In this document: one piece after another, positions 1 to 6,590 of the stretch
How positions within the stretch are numbered: the first letter of the stretch is position 1
Layout: the number at the start of each line of letters is the position of its first letter
NCBI GenBank assembly: GCA_026125835.1
Contig: JAHCKJ010000094.1
Location: 1-7,685, forward strand
DNA: 7,685 bases
Reading direction: 5' to 3'
From: Sphingopyxis sp.
Lineage (GTDB): Bacteria; Pseudomonadota; Alphaproteobacteria; Sphingomonadales; Sphingomonadaceae
The notes under the pieces: model-generated
Database searches by the model: none
Told to the model about the DNA's origin: nothing
What the model saw: only the letters and a program-made list of their open reading frames with translations
Program-made: the position numbers and the translations under genes

Positions 1-2085
1 ACGATCTGGCGCGACGGCGAAGAACATTGGATGCGTTTCGAACATGGCGATTCGGTCGCGCCGCTCAAGGTCACGGGCCCCGCCCCGGCGGGCAAGAAGG
101 GCACGCGCGTGACCTTCATGGCGTCGACCGAGACGTTCAAGAATGTCACCGAGTTCGATTTCGAGAAGCTCGAACATCGCTACCGCGAGCTCGCCTTCCT
201 CAATTCGGGGGTGCGGATCAAGCTCGTCGACGCGCGCCATGCCGAGCATGTCAGCCACGACCTGTTCTACGAGGGCGGCATCGCGGCGTTCGTCAAATAT
301 CTCGACCGCAACAAGAATGCGTTGCTGCCCGACCCGATCGCGATCAGCAGCGAGCGCGACGGCATCGGCATCGATGTCGCGCTGGAATGGAACGACAGCT
401 ATTACGAGAATGTGCTGTGTTTCACGAACAACATCCCGCAGCGCGACGGCGGCACCCACCTCGCCGCTTTCCGCGCCGCGCTGACGCGCACATTGAACGG
501 CTATGGTGAGAAGTCCGGCATCCTCAAGAAGGAAAAGGTCAGCCTGACCGGCGAGGATATGCGCGAAGGGCTCACCGCAATCGTCTCGGTCAAGCTGCCC
601 GACCCCAAATTCAGTTCGCAGACCAAGGACAAGCTGGTTTCGTCGGAGGTCCGCCAGCCGCTCGAAAGCCTGATGGCCGACCGGATGACCGAATGGCTCG
701 AGGAAAATCCCGCCTATGCCAAGGCGGTGCTGCAGAAGGTGATCGACGCTGCCGTCGCCCGTGAAGCGGCCAAGAAGGCCCGCGAAATTTCCCGTCGCAA
801 GGGCGCGATGGATATTGCCAGCCTGCCCGGCAAGCTCGCCGATTGCCAGGAACGCGATCCTGCCAAGTGCGAACTCTTTCTCGTCGAGGGGGACTCGGCA
901 GGTGGATCGGCGAAGCAGGGCCGCGACCGGCATGTGCAGGCGATCCTGCCCTTGAAGGGCAAGATTCTGAACGTCGAACGCGCGCGTTTCGACCGCATCA
1001 TCTCGTCAAAGGAGGTGGGTACGCTGATCCAGGCGCTCGGCACCGGCATCCGCGACGAATTCAACCTCGAAAAGCTGCGCTATCACAAGATTGTGATCAT
1101 GACCGACGCCGACGTTGACGGCGCGCATATCCGCACGCTGCTGCTCACCTTTTTCTATCGCCAGATGCCCGAGATTATCGAGAACGGGCATCTCTACATC
1201 GCCCAGCCGCCGCTCTATAAAGTCGCAAAGGGGCGGAGCGAGGTGTATCTGAAGGACGACACCGCGCTCGAAAATTATCTGGTCGATGCGGGGATCGATG
1301 CCCTGCTGCTTGAAACAGCGGGCGGCGCGCGTTCGGGCGCCGATTTGCGGTCGCTGATCGATCACGGGCGGCGGCTGCGCGCGCTGATGCGTTACGTGCC
1401 GCGCTGCCTGGACCACGCGCTGGTCGAGGCGCTGGCGCTGACCGGCGCACTCGACCCCGATCTGGATCCGGCAGGGCGCCAGAGTGCGGCCGCGGTTGCG
1501 GCGAACTGGCTTAATGGCGCCGAACGGGCGCTCACCGGCGGCGGGGAAGCCATGTGGACGGTCGAGGCCGTCGCAGGCGGCGGCTATATGCTCGAACGCC
1601 GCTGGCGCGGGGTCAGCGATCACCATGCAATCGACGCCGGGTTCCTCGCCAGCCAGGAAGCGCGCCGCCTGCACAAGCTCGCCGCCGAACAGGCTGAAAC
1701 CTATGCCCGCCCCGGCCGACTGGTCAAACCGGGCGGCGCGATTGCCGAGGCCGAAGCGGCGGACGAGGCGCCGGATAGCGAAAGCCCCGTTACCGCCGGC
1801 ACCCGCGCGAGCGCGATCACCCGTCCGTCCGAACTGCTCGAGGCGATTTTTGCACACAGCCGCAAAGGCCTGGCGATCAGCCGGTACAAGGGGTTGGGCG
1901 AAATGAATGCCGAACAATTGTGGGAAACGACGCTCGATCCCGCCAACCGCTCGCTGCTGCGCGTCGAGGCCGAACAGGCCGACGTCGCGCACGAGATATT
2001 CGAACGGCTGATGGGCGACGAGGTCGAACCGCGGCGCGATTTCATCCAGACCAACGCCTTGTCGGTGGCCAATCTCGACGTGTGA
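1..2085 (+). CDS. gyrB: DNA gyrase subunit B, 5'-truncated by the window edge
   Basis: GyrB is the ATPase and Toprim subunit of type II topoisomerase; with GyrA it puts negative supercoils into DNA in the cytoplasm. The frame is open from base 1, and by alignment from memory to E. coli GyrB the window opens near residue 129, so the start codon and the N-terminal ATP-site motifs are missing. Visible parts in order: the end of the GHKL domain with TNNIPQRDGGTHLAAFRAA; the transducer with QTKDK, whose ATP-contacting Lys is at 625-627 (E. coli K337); Toprim LVEGDSAGGSAKQG with catalytic Glu at 886-888 (E424) and DADVDG at 1105-1122 (D498, D500); then the extra domain typical of Gram-negative GyrB (about 1240-1830), which is Ala-rich here; and the C-terminal RYKGLGEMNAEQLWETT, ending in ANLDV. 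The quinolone-associated positions D426 (892-894) and K447 (955-957) are the usual residues. ParE is excluded by the long insert and close GyrB identity. Intact as far as seen. Confidence 0.97.
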   Translation, partial: TIWRDGEEHWMRFEHGDSVAPLKVTGPAPAGKKGTRVTFMASTETFKNVTEFDFEKLEHRYRELAFLNSGVRIKLVDARHAEHVSHDLFYEGGIAAFVKYLDRNKNALLPDPIAISSERDGIGIDVALEWNDSYYENVLCFTNNIPQRDGGTHLAAFRAALTRTLNGYGEKSGILKKEKVSLTGEDMREGLTAIVSVKLPDPKFSSQTKDKLVSSEVRQPLESLMADRMTEWLEENPAYAKAVLQKVIDAAVAREAAKKAREISRRKGAMDIASLPGKLADCQERDPAKCELFLVEGDSAGGSAKQGRDRHVQAILPLKGKILNVERARFDRIISSKEVGTLIQALGTGIRDEFNLEKLRYHKIVIMTDADVDGAHIRTLLLTFFYRQMPEIIENGHLYIAQPPLYKVAKGRSEVYLKDDTALENYLVDAGIDALLLETAGGARSGADLRSLIDHGRRLRALMRYVPRCLDHALVEALALTGALDPDLDPAGRQSAAAVAANWLNGAERALTGGGEAMWTVEAVAGGGYMLERRWRGVSDHHAIDAGFLASQEARRLHKLAAEQAETYARPGRLVKPGGAIAEAEAADEAPDSESPVTAGTRASAITRPSELLEAIFAHSRKGLAISRYKGLGEMNAEQLWETTLDPANRSLLRVEAEQADVAHEIFERLMGDEVEPRRDFIQTNALSVANLDV

Positions 2086-2093
2086 TTTCACCA

Positions 2094-2112
2094 GTCGTTC
2101 CACCGGAACGGC
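2094..2112 (+). terminator. Possible gyrB terminator hairpin without a T-tract
   Basis: GTCGTTCC (2094-2101) and GGAACGGC (2105-2112) pair around an ACC loop, giving an 8-bp stem with one G-U wobble, nine bases after the gyrB stop. No run of T follows, so a classical intrinsic terminator is not shown. Its position and tight loop fit a 3'-end hairpin that stops or stabilises the gyrB transcript. The role is inferred. Confidence 0.35.
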
Positions 2113-2205
2113 GCAGAAATGCACGTCCGGACGCAAAATCATGTCCGTTTAACGCGCGACGGCTTGCTCCGGCGCGCCGCCGCTGCTCTTGGCGCCTCCT
2201 CTGAC

Positions 2206-2211
2206 AAGGGG
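2206..2211 (+). promoter_or_regulatory. Shine-Dalgarno site for the RlpA-like gene
   Basis: AAGGGG lies 8 bases before the ATG at 2220. Two other ATGs (2212 and 2215) sit between them but are out of frame with the gene, so the site supports 2220 as the start. Confidence 0.55.
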
Positions 2212-2219
2212 ATGATGTC

Positions 2220-2624
2220 ATGCGGGCCGTTTCTGCCATGCTGATACCGCTTCTGCTCACCGTTTCGGCGACGGCACAGGACGTTCGGGACGACGACAGC
2301 GCGGTCGTCGATATCGCCGACGAAACCGAAATCGACGGCGGTACGGCGAGCTATTACGGCCGCGAACTGGCGGGCAACCGCACCGCCAGCGGCGAACGCT
2401 TCGATCCCGGCCAGCTGACCGCGGCGCACCGCACCCTGCCCTTCGGCAGTTTGGTCCGCGTCACCAACACCGCCAATGGTGACAGCGTCGTGGTGCGCAT
2501 CAACGACCGCGGCCCCTTTCATCGCGGCCGCGTGATCGACGTCAGCCACGCCGCCGCGCGCGAAATCGGGATGCACCGCAGCGGCACCGCGCGCGTGAAG
2601 CTGGCGCTGCTGGGCGACGATTGA
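2220..2624 (+). CDS. Short secreted RlpA-like double-psi beta-barrel protein
   Basis: This 134-residue protein is probably exported to the periplasm. RlpA-family proteins are lytic transglycosylases acting on stem-peptide-free glycan at septa. Residues 1-20 look like a type I signal peptide (MRAVSAMLIPLLLTVSATAQ) with no lipobox Cys, unlike lipoprotein RlpA. An acidic linker follows (nine Asp/Glu in residues 21-40), then the RlpA domain: ASYYGRELAGNRTASGE, LTAAHRTLPFGS, NDRGPF and GRVIDVSHAAAREIGM. Glu59, His70 and Asp96 have the same spacing (11 and 26) as the residues I recall as E120, H131 and D157 of Pseudomonas aeruginosa RlpA, so activity is plausible. There is no C-terminal SPOR domain, which in full-length RlpA targets the septum. 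It follows gyrB by 134 bp and converges with the next gene across 30 bp. The family is sure; activity and localisation are inferred. Confidence 0.9.
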   Translation: MRAVSAMLIPLLLTVSATAQDVRDDDSAVVDIADETEIDGGTASYYGRELAGNRTASGERFDPGQLTAAHRTLPFGSLVRVTNTANGDSVVVRINDRGPFHRGRVIDVSHAAAREIGMHRSGTARVKLALLGDD

Positions 2625-2654
2625 CGGGCATAGGGTAAGGTCGAGTTGCGGACG

Positions 2655-3083
2655 TTAACTTGAGACTAAGGTGAATCGAGGGATCGCCTTGGCAATGACA
2701 TCCAAACACCCACCGCCCGTTAGAAACCGATAGTGGCTTGGCGATCGTTCAAGGTCTCGCCAAACCTCAGACTGCGCTTCGTAAAAGGGATCCCCTTCCA
2801 CTCGGTAGGCGAAATGGTGGGGCACCAACCCTTCCCTGTCCCCATCGCCTTCAGTGCTGAGTGGTAACTCATCCAACATTCGGACGATACACTGCCCGTC
2901 AAACCACACGATGAGCACTTGCCGTTGATCTTCGAGGAAAACAAACTCCGCTTCTCCGGTATGCCAATTGAAGCTGCGAAGATCGGCGGCAGTAGCGTCT
3001 GCCCACGGAGCCGGATTCTCGATGGGATGATAGCGAATCCTACCCTTATCATATGCACTTAATCGTCTCGAAGAAATGACAGT
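2655..3083 (-). CDS. Unrecognised hypothetical protein in low-GC DNA, possibly broken at its 5' end
   Basis: I do not recognise a family. The minus-strand frame is open from just after a TGA (3084-3086) to a TAA at 2655-2657, 142 codons. The only usual start codon is GTG at 2918, which gives 87 residues and has no good ribosome site. The frame upstream of that GTG still reads like protein, with RIRYHPIENPAPWADAT, FNWHTGEAEFVFLED and QVLIVWFDGQC, so the true protein probably starts earlier. Later parts include MLDELPLSTEGDGDREGL, HHFAYRVEGDPFYEAQ and HYRFLTGGGCLDVIAK. It looks like a small soluble globular protein, rich in aromatic and acidic residues, with no signal peptide or membrane segment. 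Codon use is mixed (AAT, TAT, GAT, AGG, ATT), unlike the GC-ending codons of its neighbours, and local GC is near 53%, which fits acquired or decaying DNA. Options: a rare ATT start at 3077, a lost start, or a premature TGA after an ATG at 3104. The most conservative call is 2655-2918. Confidence 0.55.
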   Translation of the reverse strand, partial: TVISSRRLSAYDKGRIRYHPIENPAPWADATAADLRSFNWHTGEAEFVFLEDQRQVLIVWFDGQCIVRMLDELPLSTEGDGDREGLVPHHFAYRVEGDPFYEAQSEVWRDLERSPSHYRFLTGGGCLDVIAKAIPRFTLVSS

Positions 3084-3118
3084 TCAGTACCTCATCTCTG
3101 CCATTCGCTCGCCGTCGC

Positions 3119-4045
3119 TCAGTCGAACACCGACCACCCCGCCGCATAGGCGAAATGTTCGAGCGCGGCGGCGCCCGCGAGCGACGTCCCGGCCTCGTTG
3201 AGCCCCGGCGACCACACCGCGATCGAGCCCTGCCCAGGCGCGATGCACAATATGCCGCCGCCGACGCCGCTTTTGCCCGGCAGGCCGACGCGGAAAGCGA
3301 ATTCGCCGCTGTTGTCGTAGTGACCGCACAGCATCATGATCGCGTTGATGCGCCGCGCGCGGTGCGGCTCGACCAGCTGCTCGCCGGTGAGCGGGTCGCG
3401 GCCCTCCATCGCGAGGAACAGCCCGGCGCGGGCGAGCTGCCGGCAGCTCATCGCAATCGCGCATTGGCGGAAATAGACGCCAACGACGGTTTCGACGGGA
3501 TGTCGGAGGTTGCCGAAAGCGTCCATGAAATGGGCGAGGCTGCGGTTGCGGGCGCCGGTTTCGGATTCGGACGATGCGACGTCAAAGTCGATTGCGACAC
3601 GGTCATCGCCGGCGCGAGCGCGCATGAAATCGACGATCTCGTCCACGACGGCATCGCCGCTGCGCCCGTCGATCAGCCGGTCGGTCGTGGCGATCGCCCC
3701 CGCGTTGATCAACGGATTGCGCGGGATGCCCTGTTCGCTTTCGAGCTGGACGACCGAATTGAACGCGCTGCCCGACGGCTCGCGCCCGACGCTGGTCCAC
3801 AGGTCGCTGCCGACGCGGCGCAGCGCGAGCGCCAGCGTGAACACTTTCGACACCGACTGGATTGAATAGGCTTCGTCGGCATCGCCCGCGGTGTGGATGG
3901 TGCCGTCGGGCAGCGCGAGCGCGAAACCGAGCTTGCCCGGATCGACCTTGGCGAGCGCCGGGATGTAACCGGCGACGCGCCCTTTGCCGAGCTGTGCGGC
4001 GGCCAGCGCCATCGCCTCGTCGATATGCTGTTGAAGATCGGTCAT
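3119..4045 (-). CDS. glsA: Glutaminase (glutamine amidohydrolase)
   Basis: This 308-residue cytoplasmic enzyme hydrolyses L-glutamine to glutamate and ammonia (EC 3.5.1.2) and has the serine beta-lactamase-like glutaminase fold, at the usual length of bacterial GlsA. The catalytic pair is Ser64-x-x-Lys67 in SIQSVSKVF. Other active-site residues match human GLS by motif and spacing: Asn114 in NPLINAGAI (N335), Glu160 and Asn167 in SSESETGARN (E381, N388), Tyr191 in VGVYFRQCA (Y414), Tyr243 in GHYDNSGEFAF (Y466) and Val261 in GKSGVGGGI (V484). It therefore looks complete and active. The ATG at 4045 fits the family's N-terminus (TDLQQHIDEAMA), but no clear Shine-Dalgarno precedes it; a TATGCT at 4062-4057 lies so close that a very short leader is possible. 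It diverges from the helicase gene across 53 bp, and the unrecognised gene follows on the same strand. Likely roles are nitrogen supply and, as proposed for some bacteria, acid resistance. Confidence 0.96.
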   Translation of the reverse strand: MTDLQQHIDEAMALAAAQLGKGRVAGYIPALAKVDPGKLGFALALPDGTIHTAGDADEAYSIQSVSKVFTLALALRRVGSDLWTSVGREPSGSAFNSVVQLESEQGIPRNPLINAGAIATTDRLIDGRSGDAVVDEIVDFMRARAGDDRVAIDFDVASSESETGARNRSLAHFMDAFGNLRHPVETVVGVYFRQCAIAMSCRQLARAGLFLAMEGRDPLTGEQLVEPHRARRINAIMMLCGHYDNSGEFAFRVGLPGKSGVGGGILCIAPGQGSIAVWSPGLNEAGTSLAGAAALEHFAYAAGWSVFD

Positions 4046-4098
4046 GCCGGGTGCGTAGCATAGTTGCCCGCGCGATGCGCCTGTGACACGACGGCGGC
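4046..4098. promoter_or_regulatory. Divergent intergenic region between glutaminase and helicase genes
   Basis: These 53 bases must hold the start signals of both genes unless their promoters lie inside the opposite gene. On the minus strand TATGCT (4062-4057) resembles a -10 box, with only a weak -35 candidate, GTCACA (4087-4082), at a long 19-base spacing. Neither start codon has a purine-rich ribosome site. No operator-like palindrome is evident. Confidence 0.3.
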
Positions 4099-6507
4099 AT
4101 GGCGCTCCCCCCTGCCTTTGCCGACTGGTTTGCCGCGCGCGGGTGGCGGCTCAGGCGGCATCAGGCGGATATGCTTGGCGCGGGGGCGCGCGGCGAGCAT
4201 GCGCTGCTCGTCGCGGCGACGGGAGCGGGGAAGACTTTGTCGGGGTTTCTGCCGACGCTTGTCGATCTGGCAAAGCATCCGACCGACCGGCTGCACACGC
4301 TGTATGTGTCGCCGCTGAAAGCCCTCGCCGCCGATGTCGAGCGCAACCTGCTCGGCCCGATCGCCGACATGGGCCTCGCCATCAGCGTCGAGAGCCGCAG
4401 CGGCGATACGTCGTCGGACAAGAAGGCGCGCCAGCGCAGCCGTCCACCGAACATCCTGCTGACGACGCCAGAATCGCTGTCGCTGCTCATTTCCTATCCC
4501 GACAGTTTCACGATGTTCGCTGACCTGAAGACGGTAGTGATTGACGAAATCCACGCCTTTGCGCCGGGCAAGCGCGGCGATTTGCTCAGCCTCGCGCTCG
4601 CGCGGTTGCAACGGATCGCGCCCGGGCTGCGCCGCGTCGGCCTATCGGCGACGATCGCCGATACCTATGCCTATCGCGCCTGGCTGGCGCCGGACAGCGA
4701 TGCCGAAAGCGTGACGCTGGTGGAGGGCGAAGCGGGCGCCGATCCCGATATCCGGATCCTGCTGCCCGAAGGCGCGGTGCCGTGGGCGGGGCATTCGGGG
4801 CGTTATGCGGTGCACCAGGTGATGGCCGAGGTCGCCAGGAACCGCACCACGATCATCTTTTGCAACACCCGCGGGCTCGCCGAGCTGATCTTTCAGGAGC
4901 TGTGGAAGGTCAACGATCTGTCGCTGCCGATCGCGATCCACCACGGCAGCCTCGACCGCGAGGCGCGCCAGCGGGCCGAGGCGGCGATGGCCGAGGGGCG
5001 GCTGCGCGCGCTCGTCGCGACCTCGAGCCTCGACCTCGGGCTCGACTGGGGCGACGTCGATTGCGTGATCCAGATGGGCGCGCCCAAGGGATCGTCGCGG
5101 CTGCTCCAGCGCATCGGCCGCGCCAACCACCGGCTCGACGAGCCGAGCAAGGCGCTGATCGTTCCCGGCAACCGGTTCGAATATCTGGAGGCGCAGGCGG
5201 CGCTCGACGCGGTCGAGGCGGGCGAGCGCGACGCCGACCGCTTTCGCCCCGGCGCGCTCGACGTGCTGGCGCAGCATGTGATGGCGATGGCGTGCGCGGC
5301 GCCGTTCAACGAGGATGCGCTGCTGGCCGAGATCCGTTCGGCGGCGCCCTATCGCTGGATCGATGCAGCGCTGTTCGCCCGCCTGCTCGGCTTTGTCCGC
5401 GACGGTGGTTATGCGCTGAAAAGCTATGACCGCTTCCGGCGCCTCGCCCCCGACGGCAAGGGAGGGTGGCGCATCGCGCACCCGCGGCTGGCGGCGCAGC
5501 ACCGGCTGAATGCCGGCATCATCGTCGATGCGCCGACGCTCGACGTGCGGTTCAAAAACGGGCGGCGGCTGGGCAGCGTCGAGGAATATTTCGCGAGTAC
5601 GCTGGTGCCCGGCGACACCTTTGCCTTTGCCGGGCTCAGCCTGGAAGTCGAGGGGATTCGCGATACCGACATCCTTGTGCGCGCGACGAGCAAACCGGCG
5701 CGCATCCCCTCCTATGTCGGCGCACGCATGGCGCTGTCGACGCGGCTCGCCGACCGGGTGCGGGCGTTTCTGGCCGATCCGGCAAGCTGGACGCGCTTTC
5801 CCGACGATGTCCGTTTCTGGCTGGAAATGCAGGCGCTGCGTTCGGTGCTGCCGCGCGGCGGCGAGCTGCTCGTCGAAACCTTCCCGCACGAGGGCAATCA
5901 TTATCTCGTCGCCTATCCGTTCGAGGGGTGGAACGCGCACCAGTCGCTCGGCATGTTGATGACCAAGCGGATGGAACGCGCGGGCATGCAGCCGCTCGGC
6001 TTTGTCGCGTCGGACTATGCGCTGGCGATCTGGTCGCTGAAACCGGTGACCGACCCCGCGATGCTGTTCGACGCCGAAATCCTGTCGGACGAATTCGTCG
6101 AATGGGTCGAAAATTCGCATCTGCTCAAGCGCGCCTTCCGCGAGGTCGCGGTGATCGGCGGCCTGATCGAGCGCCAGCATCCCGGCAAACGCAAGACGGG
6201 CAAGCAGGTGACCTTTTCGACCGACCTGATCTTTGACGTGCTGCGCAAATATGAACCCGACCATCTGCTGCTCGAGGCGGCGTGGGCCGATGCGCGCGAG
6301 CGATTGACCGATGTCGCGCGGCTCGGCGACCTGCTCGACCGCGCGGCCGGAACGATGGTCCACCGGACGCTGGAGCGGATCAGCCCGCTGGCGGTTCCGG
6401 TGCTGGTCCTGATCGGCCGCGAAAGCGTCGCGGGCGCCGACGTCGACGACGCGTTGCTCGGCGAACTGGCGGACAGCCTGGCCGACGCCGCGATGCGCGT
6501 CGGCTGA
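4099..6507 (+). CDS. Lhr-type DEXH-box DNA helicase of the ligase-associated DNA damage response family
   Basis: This 802-residue superfamily 2 helicase uses ATP to move on and unwind DNA or DNA-RNA hybrids. Motifs in order: Gln motif at R20-H21-Q22, Walker A ATGAGKT (40-46), Ia YVSPLKALAAD (69-79), Ib TTPESL (122-127), Walker B DEIH (149-152), III SAT (183-185), IV TIIFCNTR (251-258), HHGSLDRE (281-288), V ATSSLDLGLDWGDVD (307-321) and VI QRIGRANHR (337-345). The region after residue ~350 matches the Lhr-core winged-helix and C-terminal layout. Total length and the ending with VPVLVLIGRESV fit the subgroup usually encoded with an ATP-dependent DNA ligase, an MBL-fold exonuclease and the PdeM phosphoesterase. 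It is much shorter than full-length Lhr (~1500 residues). None of the partners is beside it: glutaminase diverges upstream and a protease follows. All helicase motifs are intact. The family is secure; the ligase-associated subgroup is likely from length and layout, and the repair role is inferred. Confidence 0.93.
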   Translation: MALPPAFADWFAARGWRLRRHQADMLGAGARGEHALLVAATGAGKTLSGFLPTLVDLAKHPTDRLHTLYVSPLKALAADVERNLLGPIADMGLAISVESRSGDTSSDKKARQRSRPPNILLTTPESLSLLISYPDSFTMFADLKTVVIDEIHAFAPGKRGDLLSLALARLQRIAPGLRRVGLSATIADTYAYRAWLAPDSDAESVTLVEGEAGADPDIRILLPEGAVPWAGHSGRYAVHQVMAEVARNRTTIIFCNTRGLAELIFQELWKVNDLSLPIAIHHGSLDREARQRAEAAMAEGRLRALVATSSLDLGLDWGDVDCVIQMGAPKGSSRLLQRIGRANHRLDEPSKALIVPGNRFEYLEAQAALDAVEAGERDADRFRPGALDVLAQHVMAMACAAPFNEDALLAEIRSAAPYRWIDAALFARLLGFVRDGGYALKSYDRFRRLAPDGKGGWRIAHPRLAAQHRLNAGIIVDAPTLDVRFKNGRRLGSVEEYFASTLVPGDTFAFAGLSLEVEGIRDTDILVRATSKPARIPSYVGARMALSTRLADRVRAFLADPASWTRFPDDVRFWLEMQALRSVLPRGGELLVETFPHEGNHYLVAYPFEGWNAHQSLGMLMTKRMERAGMQPLGFVASDYALAIWSLKPVTDPAMLFDAEILSDEFVEWVENSHLLKRAFREVAVIGGLIERQHPGKRKTGKQVTFSTDLIFDVLRKYEPDHLLLEAAWADARERLTDVARLGDLLDRAAGTMVHRTLERISPLAVPVLVLIGRESVAGADVDDALLGELADSLADAAMRVG

Positions 6508-6532
6508 GCCCCGGGGCCGGGCACCGACTTCG

Positions 6533-6551
6533 CTTGCCGCACCGCGGCAAG
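6533..6551 (+). terminator. Perfect 8-bp hairpin after the helicase gene
   Basis: CTTGCCGC (6533-6540) and GCGGCAAG (6544-6551) pair perfectly around an ACC loop, 25 bases past the helicase stop. No T-run follows. It may end or stabilise the helicase transcript and separate it from the protease gene. Its right arm overlaps the AAGAGG that would serve a start at 6561. Confidence 0.45.
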
Positions 6552-6576
6552 AGGCGTAGGATGACGCAAAATATAC

Positions 6577-6581
6577 CGAGG
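6577..6581 (+). promoter_or_regulatory. Shine-Dalgarno-like CGAGG supporting the protease start at 6591
   Basis: CGAGG lies 9 bases before the ATG at 6591. A competing AAGAGG (6549-6554) lies 6 bases before the in-frame ATG at 6561 but is partly buried in the 6533-6551 hairpin. The codons between the two ATGs (CAA, AAT, ATA, AGG) are atypical for this genome, which favours 6591. Confidence 0.4.
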
Positions 6582-6590
6582 ATGCCTGCG

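Noticed and set aside
1240..1830. The long Ala-rich region within GyrB as a possible foreign insertion or intein.
   Set aside because: It lies where Gram-negative GyrB proteins carry their extra domain, is of similar size, has no intein motifs, and shares the gene's composition.
1006..2142. A 378-codon open frame antisense to gyrB, and similar long antisense frames opposite glutaminase, the helicase and the protease.
   Set aside because: Long antisense frames are expected from GC-rich codon bias. Their translations are Arg/Ala/Gly-rich and lack motifs, while the sense frames carry full catalytic signatures.
2170..2179. The 10-bp palindrome CGGCGCGCCG upstream of the RlpA-like gene.
   Set aside because: Short GC palindromes are common in such DNA. 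It lacks a loop or T-run for a terminator and matches no operator I can name.
2119..2244. A 41-codon plus-strand frame between gyrB and the RlpA-like gene, overlapping the latter's start by 25 bases.
   Set aside because: There is no convincing ribosome site or recognisable peptide, and such a frame is common by chance in GC-rich DNA. A leader peptide role cannot be supported.
2720..3058. A 112-codon minus-strand frame starting with ATG at 3058 in the low-GC pocket.
   Set aside because: Its translation has no coherent protein character (scattered Cys, Trp and Ser), whereas the overlapping frame 2655-3083 reads as a real protein. It is treated as a shadow.
2806..3157. An 11-bp direct repeat, TAGGCGAAATG, at 2806-2816 and 3147-3157.
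   Set aside because: Both copies encode the peptide HFAY on the minus strand, in the unknown gene and in glutaminase. It is best explained by coding coincidence rather than an insertion duplication.
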